Assembly (NCBI GenBank): GCA_003155915.1
Contig: PMFA01000017.1
Location: forward strand, 26,166-90,165
Length of the DNA stretch: 64,000 bases
Reading direction: 5' to 3'
Origin: Acidimicrobiaceae bacterium
GTDB taxonomy: Bacteria; Actinomycetota; Acidimicrobiia; Acidimicrobiales; RAAP-2
Shown in pieces: positions 52,441-61,293 of the stretch. The notes beneath the pieces were generated by a model. That model was not told where the DNA came from. It worked only from the letters and a program-made list of their open reading frames with translations, and did no database searches. Position 1 is the stretch's first letter, and every line of letters starts with the position of its first letter. The position numbers and the translations under genes were made by a program.

Positions 52441-53150
52441 CCATGGGCGATGGACCGCGACCCCTCGGTCACGGACACGACGTGGTCGAGGTCGAGCGGC
52501 TCCAACCAAATGGCGACACGCGCGCACCGCGACTGTCGTCTCGATCCGTGTTCGTGATACGCATCTCGGCCAATCTCGTCGCGGCAGTCGGGGCGGCGTT
52601 GTTCGCGCGCGCGGGCCTCGAGTACTACTGGCACACGCACTCTCTGATCGGGGGCGCCTTCTTCGCCGAAGAAATGTGGATCGTCATCGCGTATCTGGTT
52701 CGGCGTCCGGCGCGCGTGGTGAGCCAGCGACCGCTCGACTGGCTCCTCGCCTTCGGCGGCACCTTCGGCGGGGTCCTCCTGCGTCCGAACGGGGCGCATC
52801 CGCATTGGGGTGTCCTCGCCGGATTCGACCTTCAAACGATCGGTCTCGTAATCTGCGTGGCGTCCTTCATCGCACTGGGCCGCTCCTTCGGCTTCGCCGC
52901 CGCCGACCGGGGTCTGGTCGATCGGGGGCCGTATTCCTTGGTTCGCCATCCGATCTACGCCTCCTATTTCTTCCTTCAGATCGGCTATCTCTTGCAGAGT
53001 CTTTCGCTGCGCAACGCGCTCGTCGTCGCGTTCATCTGCAGCTGCAACATCGGCCGGGCGTTCGTCGAGGAGCGACTGCTCGTTTCCAGCAATCGCTACG
53101 ACGGGTACCGTTCGCACGTTCGATGGCGGCTATGGCCCGGAGTGTGGTGA
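52437..53150 (+). CDS. Isoprenylcysteine carboxyl methyltransferase (ICMT)-family membrane protein
   Basis: A 237-residue membrane protein whose C-terminal half has the ICMT/phospholipid-methyltransferase signature GPYSLVRHPIYASY (near residue 162-175) and RAFVEERLL near 205. The SAM-binding His, Tyr and Glu residues are in place, so it may methylate a lipid or other small substrate. The N-terminal half has further helices. The start may be the GTG 52437, overlapping the previous stop, or the ATG 52443. The two genes upstream point to lipid modification as the common theme. Confidence 0.82.
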   Translation: MTMGDGPRPLGHGHDVVEVERLQPNGDTRAPRLSSRSVFVIRISANLVAAVGAALFARAGLEYYWHTHSLIGGAFFAEEMWIVIAYLVRRPARVVSQRPLDWLLAFGGTFGGVLLRPNGAHPHWGVLAGFDLQTIGLVICVASFIALGRSFGFAAADRGLVDRGPYSLVRHPIYASYFFLQIGYLLQSLSLRNALVVAFICSCNIGRAFVEERLLVSSNRYDGYRSHVRWRLWPGVW

Positions 53151-53281
53151 TCCCAGGCTTCGCTGCGTGAGCTCGCGACACTCGATCACCAACCGGGAGC
53201 AGTCAAGGTACTTGCCGGACGCCGCCAACGGTACGAGGTTCTGAACGGACGCGGCGCACGTGGTGACGATGAATCGAGTGC

Positions 53282-53743
53282 TTAAGCCGTCACCTTCATT
53301 TCGTACCACCAACCACCGTTGAGGTCGATGCGATTCCCATTCGCCAGGCCCGGTGCGGTGTCACCAACGTAGGTGTAGAGCGGATGACCGTTGTAAGTGA
53401 CCTGGGTCGCACCATCTGAGCGTTTCAAGGTGGCAAAGGACCCGACGATGCCGGTGCTGGGCGCCAACGTTCCGACGACGGGGGGCCAGTACGCCGCGCA
53501 AGTCCCGTAACAGTGCGACGCGGTCGGCGAATCGGGCGCAAACCAGTACAGCGTGTCGCCACGAGCGTCGGTCAGGACGGGGACACCGTGAATGTCCGCG
53601 ACCTTCAAGGCTACGTTCGCCGCTCCGGTACGCGCCGACGCCGCATCCGCGTTGGACAGTGATGTCGCGAGTGAGAGCGCGGCCAAGAACGCCAGTACTC
53701 CGGTTACCCATCTGCCCGCGAGCAACGGCACTCGTTGACTCAC
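53282..53743 (-). CDS. Secreted COG4315-like protein, second copy
   Basis: A 153-residue exported protein with a signal (about residues 1-35, ending ADA). Two repeat motifs of the COG4315 type are present: ADIHGVPVLTDARGDTLYWF (near residue 50-69) with SHCYGTCAAYWPPV (near 77-90), and QVTYNGHPLYTYVGD near 115-129. The Cys pair (C79, C83) resembles that of the protein at 50200. Translated from the opposite strand; a small membrane protein gene 42 bases upstream may be on the same transcript. Role unknown, perhaps an exported redox or haem-related protein. Confidence 0.75.
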   Translation of the reverse strand: MSQRVPLLAGRWVTGVLAFLAALSLATSLSNADAASARTGAANVALKVADIHGVPVLTDARGDTLYWFAPDSPTASHCYGTCAAYWPPVVGTLAPSTGIVGSFATLKRSDGATQVTYNGHPLYTYVGDTAPGLANGNRIDLNGGWWYEMKVTA

Positions 53744-53785
53744 GATCTGGTAGCGAGACGGCCACCGCGATGCTCGAAGATGGTT

Positions 53786-54175
53786 TCAGTTCGGTCGCAA
53801 CGCGAACCCGGCGAGCGCGACGAATCCGACGATTTCAATGGTGCCCGTGACGAGGCCCGCGGTCGTGCGCACTTCTCGAAATCCGAAGAGTCCCAGGCGT
53901 AACGACCAGAGATAACCGGCGAGGGTCGACATCAGAAATCCTGAGCCGGCCGCGGCGATTCGTCGACTCATTGTCACGTTGAGCGACACCGCGATTGCCA
54001 AGGCGCTTATCACTTGTAACAGGAACAACCAACCGATTGTGGGAAGTGTCCGGTACCCGGTGAGATAGAGATCGAGATGTATCGCGCCGCTCGCAATCAA
54101 CAGCGCGCAGCCGACGCGTTGCACTACTCGCCATCGATCCCAGGAGCTCCGCCGCGGGCGAGTCGAATGGGTCAC
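53786..54175 (-). CDS. Small four-helix membrane protein
   Basis: A 129-residue protein with four hydrophobic helices (about residues 18-34, 47-68, 72-90 and 108-127) and the motif SGAIHLDLYLTGYR near 28-41, with a His that could bind haem or a metal. It lies 42 bases upstream of the COG4315 gene on the same strand, so they could form an operon. I do not recognise the function. Confidence 0.6.
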   Translation of the reverse strand: MTHSTRPRRSSWDRWRVVQRVGCALLIASGAIHLDLYLTGYRTLPTIGWLFLLQVISALAIAVSLNVTMSRRIAAAGSGFLMSTLAGYLWSLRLGLFGFREVRTTAGLVTGTIEIVGFVALAGFALRPN

Positions 54176-54337
54176 AGTCTCGATCGCGTCAGGGCGCGAC
54201 CTTGACGATCTCTGCGAACCACTCTCACGCTAGGTATACGGCGTCAGCACTGGATTGGATCTTTCGCCCGAGTCAAGGGAGATCGAGACCGCGTAGTTCT
54301 GGAAAGGGCTCGATGCGCTGCGAATCGTCCCCGCCCC

Positions 54338-54904
54338 TCAAGGAGAGGGAGAAACCTGTCGCTGACGCCAACCAACGCCGAGGCCCAAGAGGGCAAGGAC
54401 GGCGATCAAGATTCCGGGAACCTCGAAGAACCACGTGAAGAGACGAAAGTTCGGCAGGCTGTCCACCTGTTGGTAGTTCGACACGTTGGCTTGCATCGTG
54501 TCCACGAGCGGCTTGTAATCGGCCAAGCCGGGACCCACCTGGGAGAAGACCGGGACCAGTTGCGGGAAACTCGCCAGCAGCTGAGCGAAAGCGGGAAACT
54601 GTCCACCGAGGTACTGCTCGAGTTGTGGGGGCGAGAGGTGCAGTCCGGTGGCGAGACCTTTCAATAACGCAGTCTCTTCGCCCGCCGCCGCGATGCCGCC
54701 ACTCGCCACTGGCTTCAGTTTGAGGAACGTATTCTCATAGAGCGAGACCGTTTGCTTGACGCTGGCCGGTTGCATGATGGGATGGAAGTTGTCGAGCATC
54801 GCTTGACCGGCGCTGGCCTTGCTGGGCAACGAGATGGCGAAGGGCGCGACGATCAATAGGACTCCGATGATGAGGATCGGCCAATAAAAAACTCTGCGGG
54901 TCAT
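54338..54904 (-). CDS. Membrane protein with large extracytoplasmic loop
   Basis: A 188-residue product with a membrane helix at each end (about residues 6-26 and 156-180) and an extracytoplasmic middle that contains NFHPIMQPASVKQT (near 39-52), a pattern I associate with a family of unknown function in actinobacteria. Both termini would be inside. The ATG at 54904 follows a purine-rich stretch (AAAGGAGAAGAG on this strand). Confidence 0.6.
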   Translation of the reverse strand: MTRRVFYWPILIIGVLLIVAPFAISLPSKASAGQAMLDNFHPIMQPASVKQTVSLYENTFLKLKPVASGGIAAAGEETALLKGLATGLHLSPPQLEQYLGGQFPAFAQLLASFPQLVPVFSQVGPGLADYKPLVDTMQANVSNYQQVDSLPNFRLFTWFFEVPGILIAVLALLGLGVGWRQRQVSPSP

Positions 54905-55058
54905 TCTCTTCTCCTTTTGGGAACATCTCCGTGTTCTTCACGTAAGAACTGCGTCACCGCCGTTCCGTCCGGTCATAATATGCTACAAACCGAATGGATT
55001 TAGTCATATTTAGTGCGCGGTGGTCGAAATCCGATTCCGCCCCGAAGAAAGGAACGAA

Positions 55059-55637
55059 ATGTCTGTTCTCGATGAAGTCCTGGCGGCGAACAAGTCCTAC
55101 GTCGAGAGCTTCGGCGACAAAGGGGAGTTGGCCCTGCCACCGGCTCGACAGTTCGCAATCCTGACGTGCATGGACGCGCGTCTCGATCCGGCGAAGTACG
55201 CCGGCCTCTCAGAAGGGGACGCGCACGTGATCCGAAACGCTGGCGGTCGCGCGAGCGACGACGCGATCCGTTCTCTCGTCATTTCCTACAAGCTCCTCGG
55301 AACGAAAGAATGGTTCGTCATCCACCACAGCGATTGCGGCATGGAGTTCTTCACCGACGAAAGTATCCGCGGTCTTCTCTCGAAGAGTCTCGAGACCGCG
55401 TCGCTCGGTCCCGACGGGTTCTTCGACGTGGGGAAGGGACCCGGTTCCAACGAAGGCGCGTTTATCGACTGGCTCACGATCTCAGACACGCAGCGCGCCG
55501 TCGTTGAGGACGTCGAGCGCGTTCGTCGTCACCCCCTGGTTCCGAGCGGTATTGCGATCTACGGATACGTCTACGACGTTCGAAGTGGCGCGCTCGTGGA
55601 GGTGCGCGAGGCGACGAAAGCCGGCGCGGCGAAATAA
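55059..55637 (+). CDS. Beta-class carbonic anhydrase
   Basis: Zinc enzyme that interconverts CO2 and bicarbonate, 192 residues, cytoplasmic. The zinc ligands are visible: Cys37 in TCMDARLD, followed by the Asp39/Arg41 dyad, and His90 and Cys93 in HHSDCG. The ATG at 55059 has AAAGGA upstream; the longer frame starting 13 codons earlier is less likely. Promoter-like TATA stretches lie at 54975-55010. Active-site residues are complete. Confidence 0.9.
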   Translation: MSVLDEVLAANKSYVESFGDKGELALPPARQFAILTCMDARLDPAKYAGLSEGDAHVIRNAGGRASDDAIRSLVISYKLLGTKEWFVIHHSDCGMEFFTDESIRGLLSKSLETASLGPDGFFDVGKGPGSNEGAFIDWLTISDTQRAVVEDVERVRRHPLVPSGIAIYGYVYDVRSGALVEVREATKAGAAK

Positions 55638-55695
55638 CTCGTACTATCGCGCTCGCTGCGGATTGGCGTCCGATGGCGGAATTGCGCCGTTGGAT

Positions 55696-56622
55696 CTAGG
55701 GATGCAGATTTCTCTCATGGTTCGGGTGTGACGGGGGCTCGAGTTGGAACGTCGCGTGCGCAACGTCGAAATGTTGAACGAGACAGTCCTGGAGTGCGTC
55801 AAGGATCTGCGGGGCGTGGCCCGTCACGAAACAGTGATCCTCGACGATGACGTGCGCCGACAGGGTGTGCGAACCGGACGACACCGTCCATACGTGGAGG
55901 TCGTGGACGTCGAGAACGTGAGGAACTTCGCAGAGGTGACTTCGAATGTCGGCCAGGACCAAACTGTCGGGCGCCGCTTGGAGCAAGATTCGACCCGCGT
56001 CTCGCAGCAGTCCCCATGCCGCGTAGGCCATCAGCACGACCACGATGAGCGACGCGATGGAGTCCGCACGATTGAATCCGGTGAGCACGATGATCAACCC
56101 GGCGATCGCCGTTCCGACGAACGCGTAGAGGTCGGTCACTATGTGCACGTAGGCGCCGCGCACGTTGAGACTACGGCGGTTCGCTTTGGACAGGACCCAC
56201 GTAGCCACGACGTTGTTCAGAGCACCAACTAGAGCGACAACGAGAACGAGACTTCCTCGCACGTGATGAGGGTTGATGAGCCGCTGAATCGCCTCGACGG
56301 CAATGAGCAGGGAAATCGCTGCGAGCGCGACACCGTTCGCCGCCGCCGAGAGGATCTCCGCTCGCTGGAGGCCGAAAGTCCAACGACCTTCGGCCGGTCG
56401 CCGAGCCAGGCGTATGGCCCAAGCACTGAGCGTGAGCGCCACGACATCGGTCGACATATGTGCCGCGTCGGCGAACAGTGCGAGCGAATGGCCCAGCACC
56501 GCCGCGATGACCTCTCCCACCAGGAAGGCACTAATCAGACCGAGCGTGACCAGCACGTAGCGCATATCGCTCGTCGAGGACAACGCGTGTGAGTGATCGG
56601 ACTCGCGGTGGTCCTCAGCCAT
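55696..56622 (-). CDS. Cation diffusion facilitator (CDF) metal exporter
   Basis: A 308-residue inner-membrane protein with six helices. The metal-site pattern ALFADAAHMSTDVV (near residue 47-60, HxxxD) in helix 2 and HIVTDLYAF near 158 in helix 5 fit Zn-exporting CDF proteins such as CzcD/ZitB. A His-rich N-terminus (EDHRESDHSHA) is typical. The C-terminal domain is cytoplasmic. The start at ATG 56622 gives this N-terminus; the frame goes on upstream without good start. It ends near the convergent carbonic anhydrase gene. Confidence 0.88.
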   Translation of the reverse strand: MAEDHRESDHSHALSSTSDMRYVLVTLGLISAFLVGEVIAAVLGHSLALFADAAHMSTDVVALTLSAWAIRLARRPAEGRWTFGLQRAEILSAAANGVALAAISLLIAVEAIQRLINPHHVRGSLVLVVALVGALNNVVATWVLSKANRRSLNVRGAYVHIVTDLYAFVGTAIAGLIIVLTGFNRADSIASLIVVVLMAYAAWGLLRDAGRILLQAAPDSLVLADIRSHLCEVPHVLDVHDLHVWTVSSGSHTLSAHVIVEDHCFVTGHAPQILDALQDCLVQHFDVAHATFQLEPPSHPNHERNLHP

Positions 56623-56722
56623 TTGACCCGTGACACCAGAGGAGGTCGCTACGCATGCTCGTATTCTCCCACTGCGCCCACGTTGGCTCGGGCAGACAAC
56701 GACGGTCGCTCGCAGGTCTACG

Positions 56723-57490
56723 TTACGCGTCGAATGTGGCGTCGAGACCACGGACGTCGCCGTCGTCGTCCACCATCAGGTTCACGTCGGTGAAACCTCG
56801 AGTGAGTAAGTCACTCTGAAGGATTTCAGCCTCATCGCCGCCGAGTTCAAGGATCAGTGCGCCACCGGCTCGCAGAAACAGGGTGCTCTCGCGTATGACT
56901 CGGCGCAGGATCTCGGCGCCGTCGTCGCCTCCGTCGTAGGCCAACGTTGACTCGAACACAAACGTGTCGCGAGGCAAGAGCGACATGCTCTTCGTCGGCA
57001 CGTACGGCACGACGCCCACAACGACGTCGACTCGACCCTCGAGTCCGGAGGGGAGAGGTGCGAACAGGTCACCGCAGTAGACCTTTACGCCGTTCGAGGC
57101 TGCACAGTTCACGGCCACTTCGTCCAGATCGGTTGCCACGACTCGTGCGTTCGGACGTTCTGTTTGCACGACCATGGCGATCGCGCCGGAACCGGTACAG
57201 AGATCCACGGCGCTGCCCTTCGGCGGCAGACGAAGTGCTGCGCGCCGGGCCAGCGGTTCGCTCTGCCAGCGCGGAACGTACACCCCAGGATCGAGTCGTA
57301 CTCGTACGCCGCAAAATGAAGTGAACCCCGTGATCCAGGCGAGTGGCTCTCCGCGGAGACGACGTTCGAGCATCGACGCGAGGACGGCGCCGTCACCGGC
57401 GGCACAGTCGAGCAGTTCTTCGGCCTCGTCGTGGGCGGCGACGAAGCCAGCTGCGGCCAATCGAGACGTGACGTCCTCGAGAGCGATCAC
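56723..57490 (-). CDS. PrmC/HemK-related methyltransferase with altered catalytic motif
   Basis: A 255-residue SAM-dependent methyltransferase of the group near PrmC (protein glutamine N5-methyltransferase). Motif I VDLCTGSGAIAM near residue 94 is intact. In PrmC the catalytic loop reads NPPY; here it reads GVVPYVPT (near residue 159), so the Asn is Val while the VPYVPT context is kept. The related group that I know as NAPYVPT-type has the Asn. The GTG start at 57490 is the best candidate. It may be inactive on glutamine or methylate another target. Confidence 0.75.
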   Translation of the reverse strand: MIALEDVTSRLAAAGFVAAHDEAEELLDCAAGDGAVLASMLERRLRGEPLAWITGFTSFCGVRVRLDPGVYVPRWQSEPLARRAALRLPPKGSAVDLCTGSGAIAMVVQTERPNARVVATDLDEVAVNCAASNGVKVYCGDLFAPLPSGLEGRVDVVVGVVPYVPTKSMSLLPRDTFVFESTLAYDGGDDGAEILRRVIRESTLFLRAGGALILELGGDEAEILQSDLLTRGFTDVNLMVDDDGDVRGLDATFDA

Positions 57491-57556
57491 CGCTCCTCAC
57501 AAATAGGCCGAACCTCGTCGCGGCGCGCGTCCGGTTCCATCCAGGGCGCCGTGCGC

Positions 57557-58690
57557 TTATGCATCTCGCTCAAGATCGAATGCGACGGACATCGGACTCA
57601 CCCCGACGCCCCCCGCGGCGCTGCTTTGGTAGGCCGCGAGGGCGAATCGCAGAACGTCGAGGCCCTGGTCGGCGCCCCACAAGAGCGGACCTTGCCCCGT
57701 TCGCATCGACGTGATCCAATGCCGTCCCGAATCTCGGAAGCTGCTCGCCCAGTCGTCGTCGAGGGCGTGATACGAACGCATCTCTCCGTCGAGGTAGATC
57801 TCGAAACTCGGCTCCTGGATTCCCCGACCGGTGCAGCGGTTCACTCGAGCGAAACCGCGTCGTCCGGTGACTTCCCAACGTTCGTCGTTGGTGTAGTAGT
57901 CGGAGCGAAGGTACATGTCGACGGCCAAGGTGATATCCCACACGCCGCGCACTCCGTTTACGTGTTCCCAGATCACCGTGGTCGGCGCGTCAACTTCGAT
58001 GCCGGGAATGATCTCGGTCGAACCGATCCAGGCGCGCACTTCTTTGACCGGTCCGAACAACCACAGTGCGGTGGAGAGTTTGTGCCATCCGTCGTCGAAC
58101 AAGAGCGGCCCTCGACCGTCGCGCGCTTGTTGGAATCGCCACTCGTACGAATCGCCGGGAACCTCCCAGCCCCCTCGACCGCTCGCCACCATCTTCATGT
58201 GGTAGCTGCTGATCAGGCCGAGCACACCCGACTCGACCACCGCTTTCAACTTCTGCAGCGGCTCATAAAACAGGTAGTTCTCCATCACCCGGAGTTGAAG
58301 ACCTCGCCGCTCAGCTTCGTCGGCCATGCGCTGCGCGCTCGCGAGGTCATTGGCAAAGGGCTTCTGCAGATTGACGTGCCAGCCCTGCGTCAAACAGGCC
58401 ATGACGACCTCCTCGTTGAGCGTCGTCGGCAACAACAACTCCGCCGCGTGAATCTCGGTTCCGCTGGTTATCAGTTCGCCGACTGAGGCGAAAGCCTGGG
58501 CGGCGGGCCACTCGATCTGGCGTTGCGCCCGGCGAAGATCGCTGGGGTCCACGAGGGCCACGACGTCGGCCTCGGGATTGTCCACGTAGGCACGAACGTT
58601 GAGTTCATAGACACGTCCGAGACCGATGATCGCGGTGCGTACGGGATGGTCGACCGGAGTGAAGGCGTCGAAGGAGTCGCTCGGGGCCAT
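57557..58690 (-). CDS. Gfo/Idh/MocA-family oxidoreductase
   Basis: A 377-residue NAD(P)-dependent sugar-type oxidoreductase. The Rossmann part starts AIIGLGRVYELNVRAY near residue 21 and the family's EKP motif reads LQKPFA near 110. The C-terminal part contains a DDGWHK segment near 205 with a possible catalytic His and Lys. I chose ATG 58690; the frame reaches 59 codons further without domain content. Downstream on the same strand follow the PrmC-like and CDF genes. Substrate unknown. Confidence 0.83.
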   Translation of the reverse strand: MAPSDSFDAFTPVDHPVRTAIIGLGRVYELNVRAYVDNPEADVVALVDPSDLRRAQRQIEWPAAQAFASVGELITSGTEIHAAELLLPTTLNEEVVMACLTQGWHVNLQKPFANDLASAQRMADEAERRGLQLRVMENYLFYEPLQKLKAVVESGVLGLISSYHMKMVASGRGGWEVPGDSYEWRFQQARDGRGPLLFDDGWHKLSTALWLFGPVKEVRAWIGSTEIIPGIEVDAPTTVIWEHVNGVRGVWDITLAVDMYLRSDYYTNDERWEVTGRRGFARVNRCTGRGIQEPSFEIYLDGEMRSYHALDDDWASSFRDSGRHWITSMRTGQGPLLWGADQGLDVLRFALAAYQSSAAGGVGVSPMSVAFDLERDA

Positions 58691-58778
58691 GGCAAATCGT
58701 AGTTGTTGACGTGGTAGGCGAGCCCGCTCAGGTCGAGCGCGATTCTTGAGGTGTAACCGTCGTCGATAGTGTGAACTC

Positions 58779-59846
58779 GTGACCGACGAACCAGCGCCGT
58801 CGCGGAGTCGTCGAAGCTTTTGGGTGATCATCCGATACGCCGTCGGGATCGGTCTCGGCGTCTTCATCTTGTTCTTGCTCGTGGGCCAGCGTGGTCAGTT
58901 CACCGGTGCGCTTCGACATCTGGACCATCTCAACTACGCCTGGGAATCGGGCGCGGTGCTGGCCGAAGTGCTGTCGATCGTCGGATACGGATACCTCCAA
59001 AAGCGGGTGCTCCATTGGAGCGGCGCCGAGATCTCCTTGGCGGCACTCACACTCGTCTCGCTCGCCAATAACGCCATTGCCTACTCGGTCCCCGGCGAAC
59101 CGGCGGTCTCGAGCGCGTACCGCTATCGGTTCTTTCGGCGTCACGGTGCGAGCGGGGCCAGCGCCGGCTGGACGATTCTGACGATACTGATCGCCCAGGC
59201 GATCGGCATGTCACTCCTTCTCTTGGTCGGCGTACTCGTCGCATTATCCGGCAGTTCGGGGGTGCACGCGAGAGGGACCGTCATCGTCGGCCTATTCGTG
59301 GTCGTGATCGCGGGAGTGCTTCTGATACGTCGCGACCTGCTGCTGCGATTCTTGGGACTCATCGTTCGACTCGGTCGACGAGTAACCGGTCACCCCCGCG
59401 GCGACGTCATGGAGCGCATCGAGTCCACGTTGCAGAGAATGCGCGATATTCCACTGTCGAACGGCGCCGCGTTGCGCCTGGTGATCATGGCCACGGTGCT
59501 CTGGTTGATGGACTTTCTGATACTGGTCTGCTGCTTCGGCGCGGTGCACGGGACCATCCCGTGGAGTGGCGTGCTGCTGGCCTTCGGGGTCTCCCAGATC
59601 GTCGCCTCACTGCCAATCATCCCGGGGGGTCTCGGTATCGTCGAAGGCAGTTTGGCCGTCATTCTCGTCGCCTACGGAGCCAAGAAGGTTCCCGCACTGG
59701 CCGTCGTCCTCGTGTACCGACTGCTGACGTTCTGGTTGGTCATCGTCGTCGGTTGGATCAGCATTGGCGTCATCGAATGGCGCGTACGCCATGGCGTCAA
59801 CGCTGAACCCCTGGAGACGTCCGCGCTTTCGGCGACCGAAAACTGA
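58779..59846 (+). CDS. Flippase-like (UPF0104/AglD-type) integral membrane protein
   Basis: A 355-residue protein with about eight membrane helices. The pattern LPIIPGGLGIVEGSL (near residue 268) is the hallmark of lysylphosphatidylglycerol synthase transmembrane/UPF0104 proteins. No cytoplasmic aminoacyl-transfer domain is present, so it may flip or modify lipid-linked compounds. GTG start at 58779. Divergent from the Gfo/Idh/MocA gene with 88 bases between. Confidence 0.8.
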   Translation: MTDEPAPSRSRRSFWVIIRYAVGIGLGVFILFLLVGQRGQFTGALRHLDHLNYAWESGAVLAEVLSIVGYGYLQKRVLHWSGAEISLAALTLVSLANNAIAYSVPGEPAVSSAYRYRFFRRHGASGASAGWTILTILIAQAIGMSLLLLVGVLVALSGSSGVHARGTVIVGLFVVVIAGVLLIRRDLLLRFLGLIVRLGRRVTGHPRGDVMERIESTLQRMRDIPLSNGAALRLVIMATVLWLMDFLILVCCFGAVHGTIPWSGVLLAFGVSQIVASLPIIPGGLGIVEGSLAVILVAYGAKKVPALAVVLVYRLLTFWLVIVVGWISIGVIEWRVRHGVNAEPLETSALSATEN

Positions 59847-59899
59847 GGCGGGGACCGCGTTCGCCACGAAGCGAGCAATTCCCCAAATAGGGTGGAGCC

Positions 59900-61276
59900 A
59901 TGCGCGTGGCGAACTCCCTACTGGACCTCATCGGCGAGACACCTCTCGTGCGATTCAATCGGCTGGAAACGCCTAACGGTGTTCAGGTACTCGTGAAGTT
60001 GGAGTCGATGAACCCCGGCGGGAGTTCCAAGGACCGTCCAGCCCTCACGATGATCGACGCCGCGGAGCGCGACGGACTGTTGAAGCCCGGCGGCGTCATC
60101 GTCGAGCCCACGAGTGGGAACACCGGTGTCGGATTGGCGATCGTCGCGGCCCAGCGCGGCTACAAGTGCATTTTCGTGATGAGCGACAAGATGGCCGCGG
60201 AGAAGGTTCGACTCCTCGAGGCCTACGGCGCCGAAGTGATCGTCTGTCCCACGGCGGTCGCCCCCGAAGACCCCGATTCGTACTACTCAACCGCCGAACG
60301 GCTGACCCGAGAGACGCCCGGTGCGTTTCGACCCGATCAGTATTCGAATCCCGCGAACCCCTACGCGCACTACACGACAACGGGACCTGAGATCTGGCGC
60401 GACACCGACGGCACGGTGACGCACTTCGTCGCGGGCGCCGGAACCGGCGGCACGATATGTGGCGTGGCGAAATTTCTCAAGGAACAGAACCCCGCGATCA
60501 GAATCGTGGCCGCTGACCCCGAAGGTTCGGTCTATTCCGGTGGCGAGGGCCGGCCGTATCTGACCGAAGGCGTGGGTGAGGACTTCTGGCCGGCGAACTA
60601 CGACCCGAGCCTCGTTGATGAGGTCATCGCGGTGAGTGACGCCGACGCCTTCGACATGGCCCGACGCGTCACCCACGAAGAAGGGATGCTCATTGGCGGT
60701 TCAGGCGGGACCGCGGTCGTGGCGGCGCTTCGCGTCGCGGAAACGGCGCCCGCGGGATCGTGCGTCGTAGTACTCGTGCCCGATACGGGTCGCGGCTACA
60801 TCTCGAAGATCTTCAACGACGACTGGATGCGCGGCTACGGCTTCTTGACCACGGAAAGCGGTCCAACGGCCGGGGACATCCTCGACGTCAAGGGTGCGAA
60901 CGCGACGGACCTCATCTTGGCGACGACCGACCAGAGCGTGCGCGAGGTGACGGGCCTCATGCGCGAACGCGGCGTCTCCCAAGTCGTCATCGCCGTTACC
61001 GACGAGTTGCCGCTCGCGGCCAAAGAGGTGGTCGGCACCGCCATTGAACTGGACCTCATGGAACTCGGTTTCAAGGACCCCTCCATGCTCGATCGACCGA
61101 TCGAGGCGGTCATGGGTCCGATCCTCGAGACGATCGGCGTGGGCGAGCCGCTCGAATCCGTGACCCGGCGACTCGGGACGACACCGGCGTTGCTCGTGCT
61201 GGCCGACGGACGCCCCCGTGGCGTCATCACCGCTTCGGACGTCCTTCGCTTTCTCTCGAACAACGCACCGAATTAA
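59900..61276 (+). CDS. cbs: Cystathionine beta-synthase
   Basis: PLP enzyme that joins homocysteine and serine to cystathionine. The 458-residue protein has a catalytic part with the PLP Lys44 in GGSSKDRPAL, PTSGNTGVGLA near residue 73 and the phosphate loop GAGTGG near 179, and a C-terminal pair of CBS domains (about 325-455) that usually bind adenine nucleotides and tune activity. ATG start at 59900 with GGTGG upstream. It is followed 17 bases later by a gamma-lyase/synthase-type gene, so the two should be co-transcribed. Confidence 0.9.
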   Translation: MRVANSLLDLIGETPLVRFNRLETPNGVQVLVKLESMNPGGSSKDRPALTMIDAAERDGLLKPGGVIVEPTSGNTGVGLAIVAAQRGYKCIFVMSDKMAAEKVRLLEAYGAEVIVCPTAVAPEDPDSYYSTAERLTRETPGAFRPDQYSNPANPYAHYTTTGPEIWRDTDGTVTHFVAGAGTGGTICGVAKFLKEQNPAIRIVAADPEGSVYSGGEGRPYLTEGVGEDFWPANYDPSLVDEVIAVSDADAFDMARRVTHEEGMLIGGSGGTAVVAALRVAETAPAGSCVVVLVPDTGRGYISKIFNDDWMRGYGFLTTESGPTAGDILDVKGANATDLILATTDQSVREVTGLMRERGVSQVVIAVTDELPLAAKEVVGTAIELDLMELGFKDPSMLDRPIEAVMGPILETIGVGEPLESVTRRLGTTPALLVLADGRPRGVITASDVLRFLSNNAPN

Positions 61277-61293
61277 TAGCTGAAAGGACTGTC

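Noticed and set aside
57431-58486. 351-codon open frame opposite the Gfo/Idh/MocA gene
   Set aside because: Shadow frame; the other strand has clear NAD-binding and family motifs.
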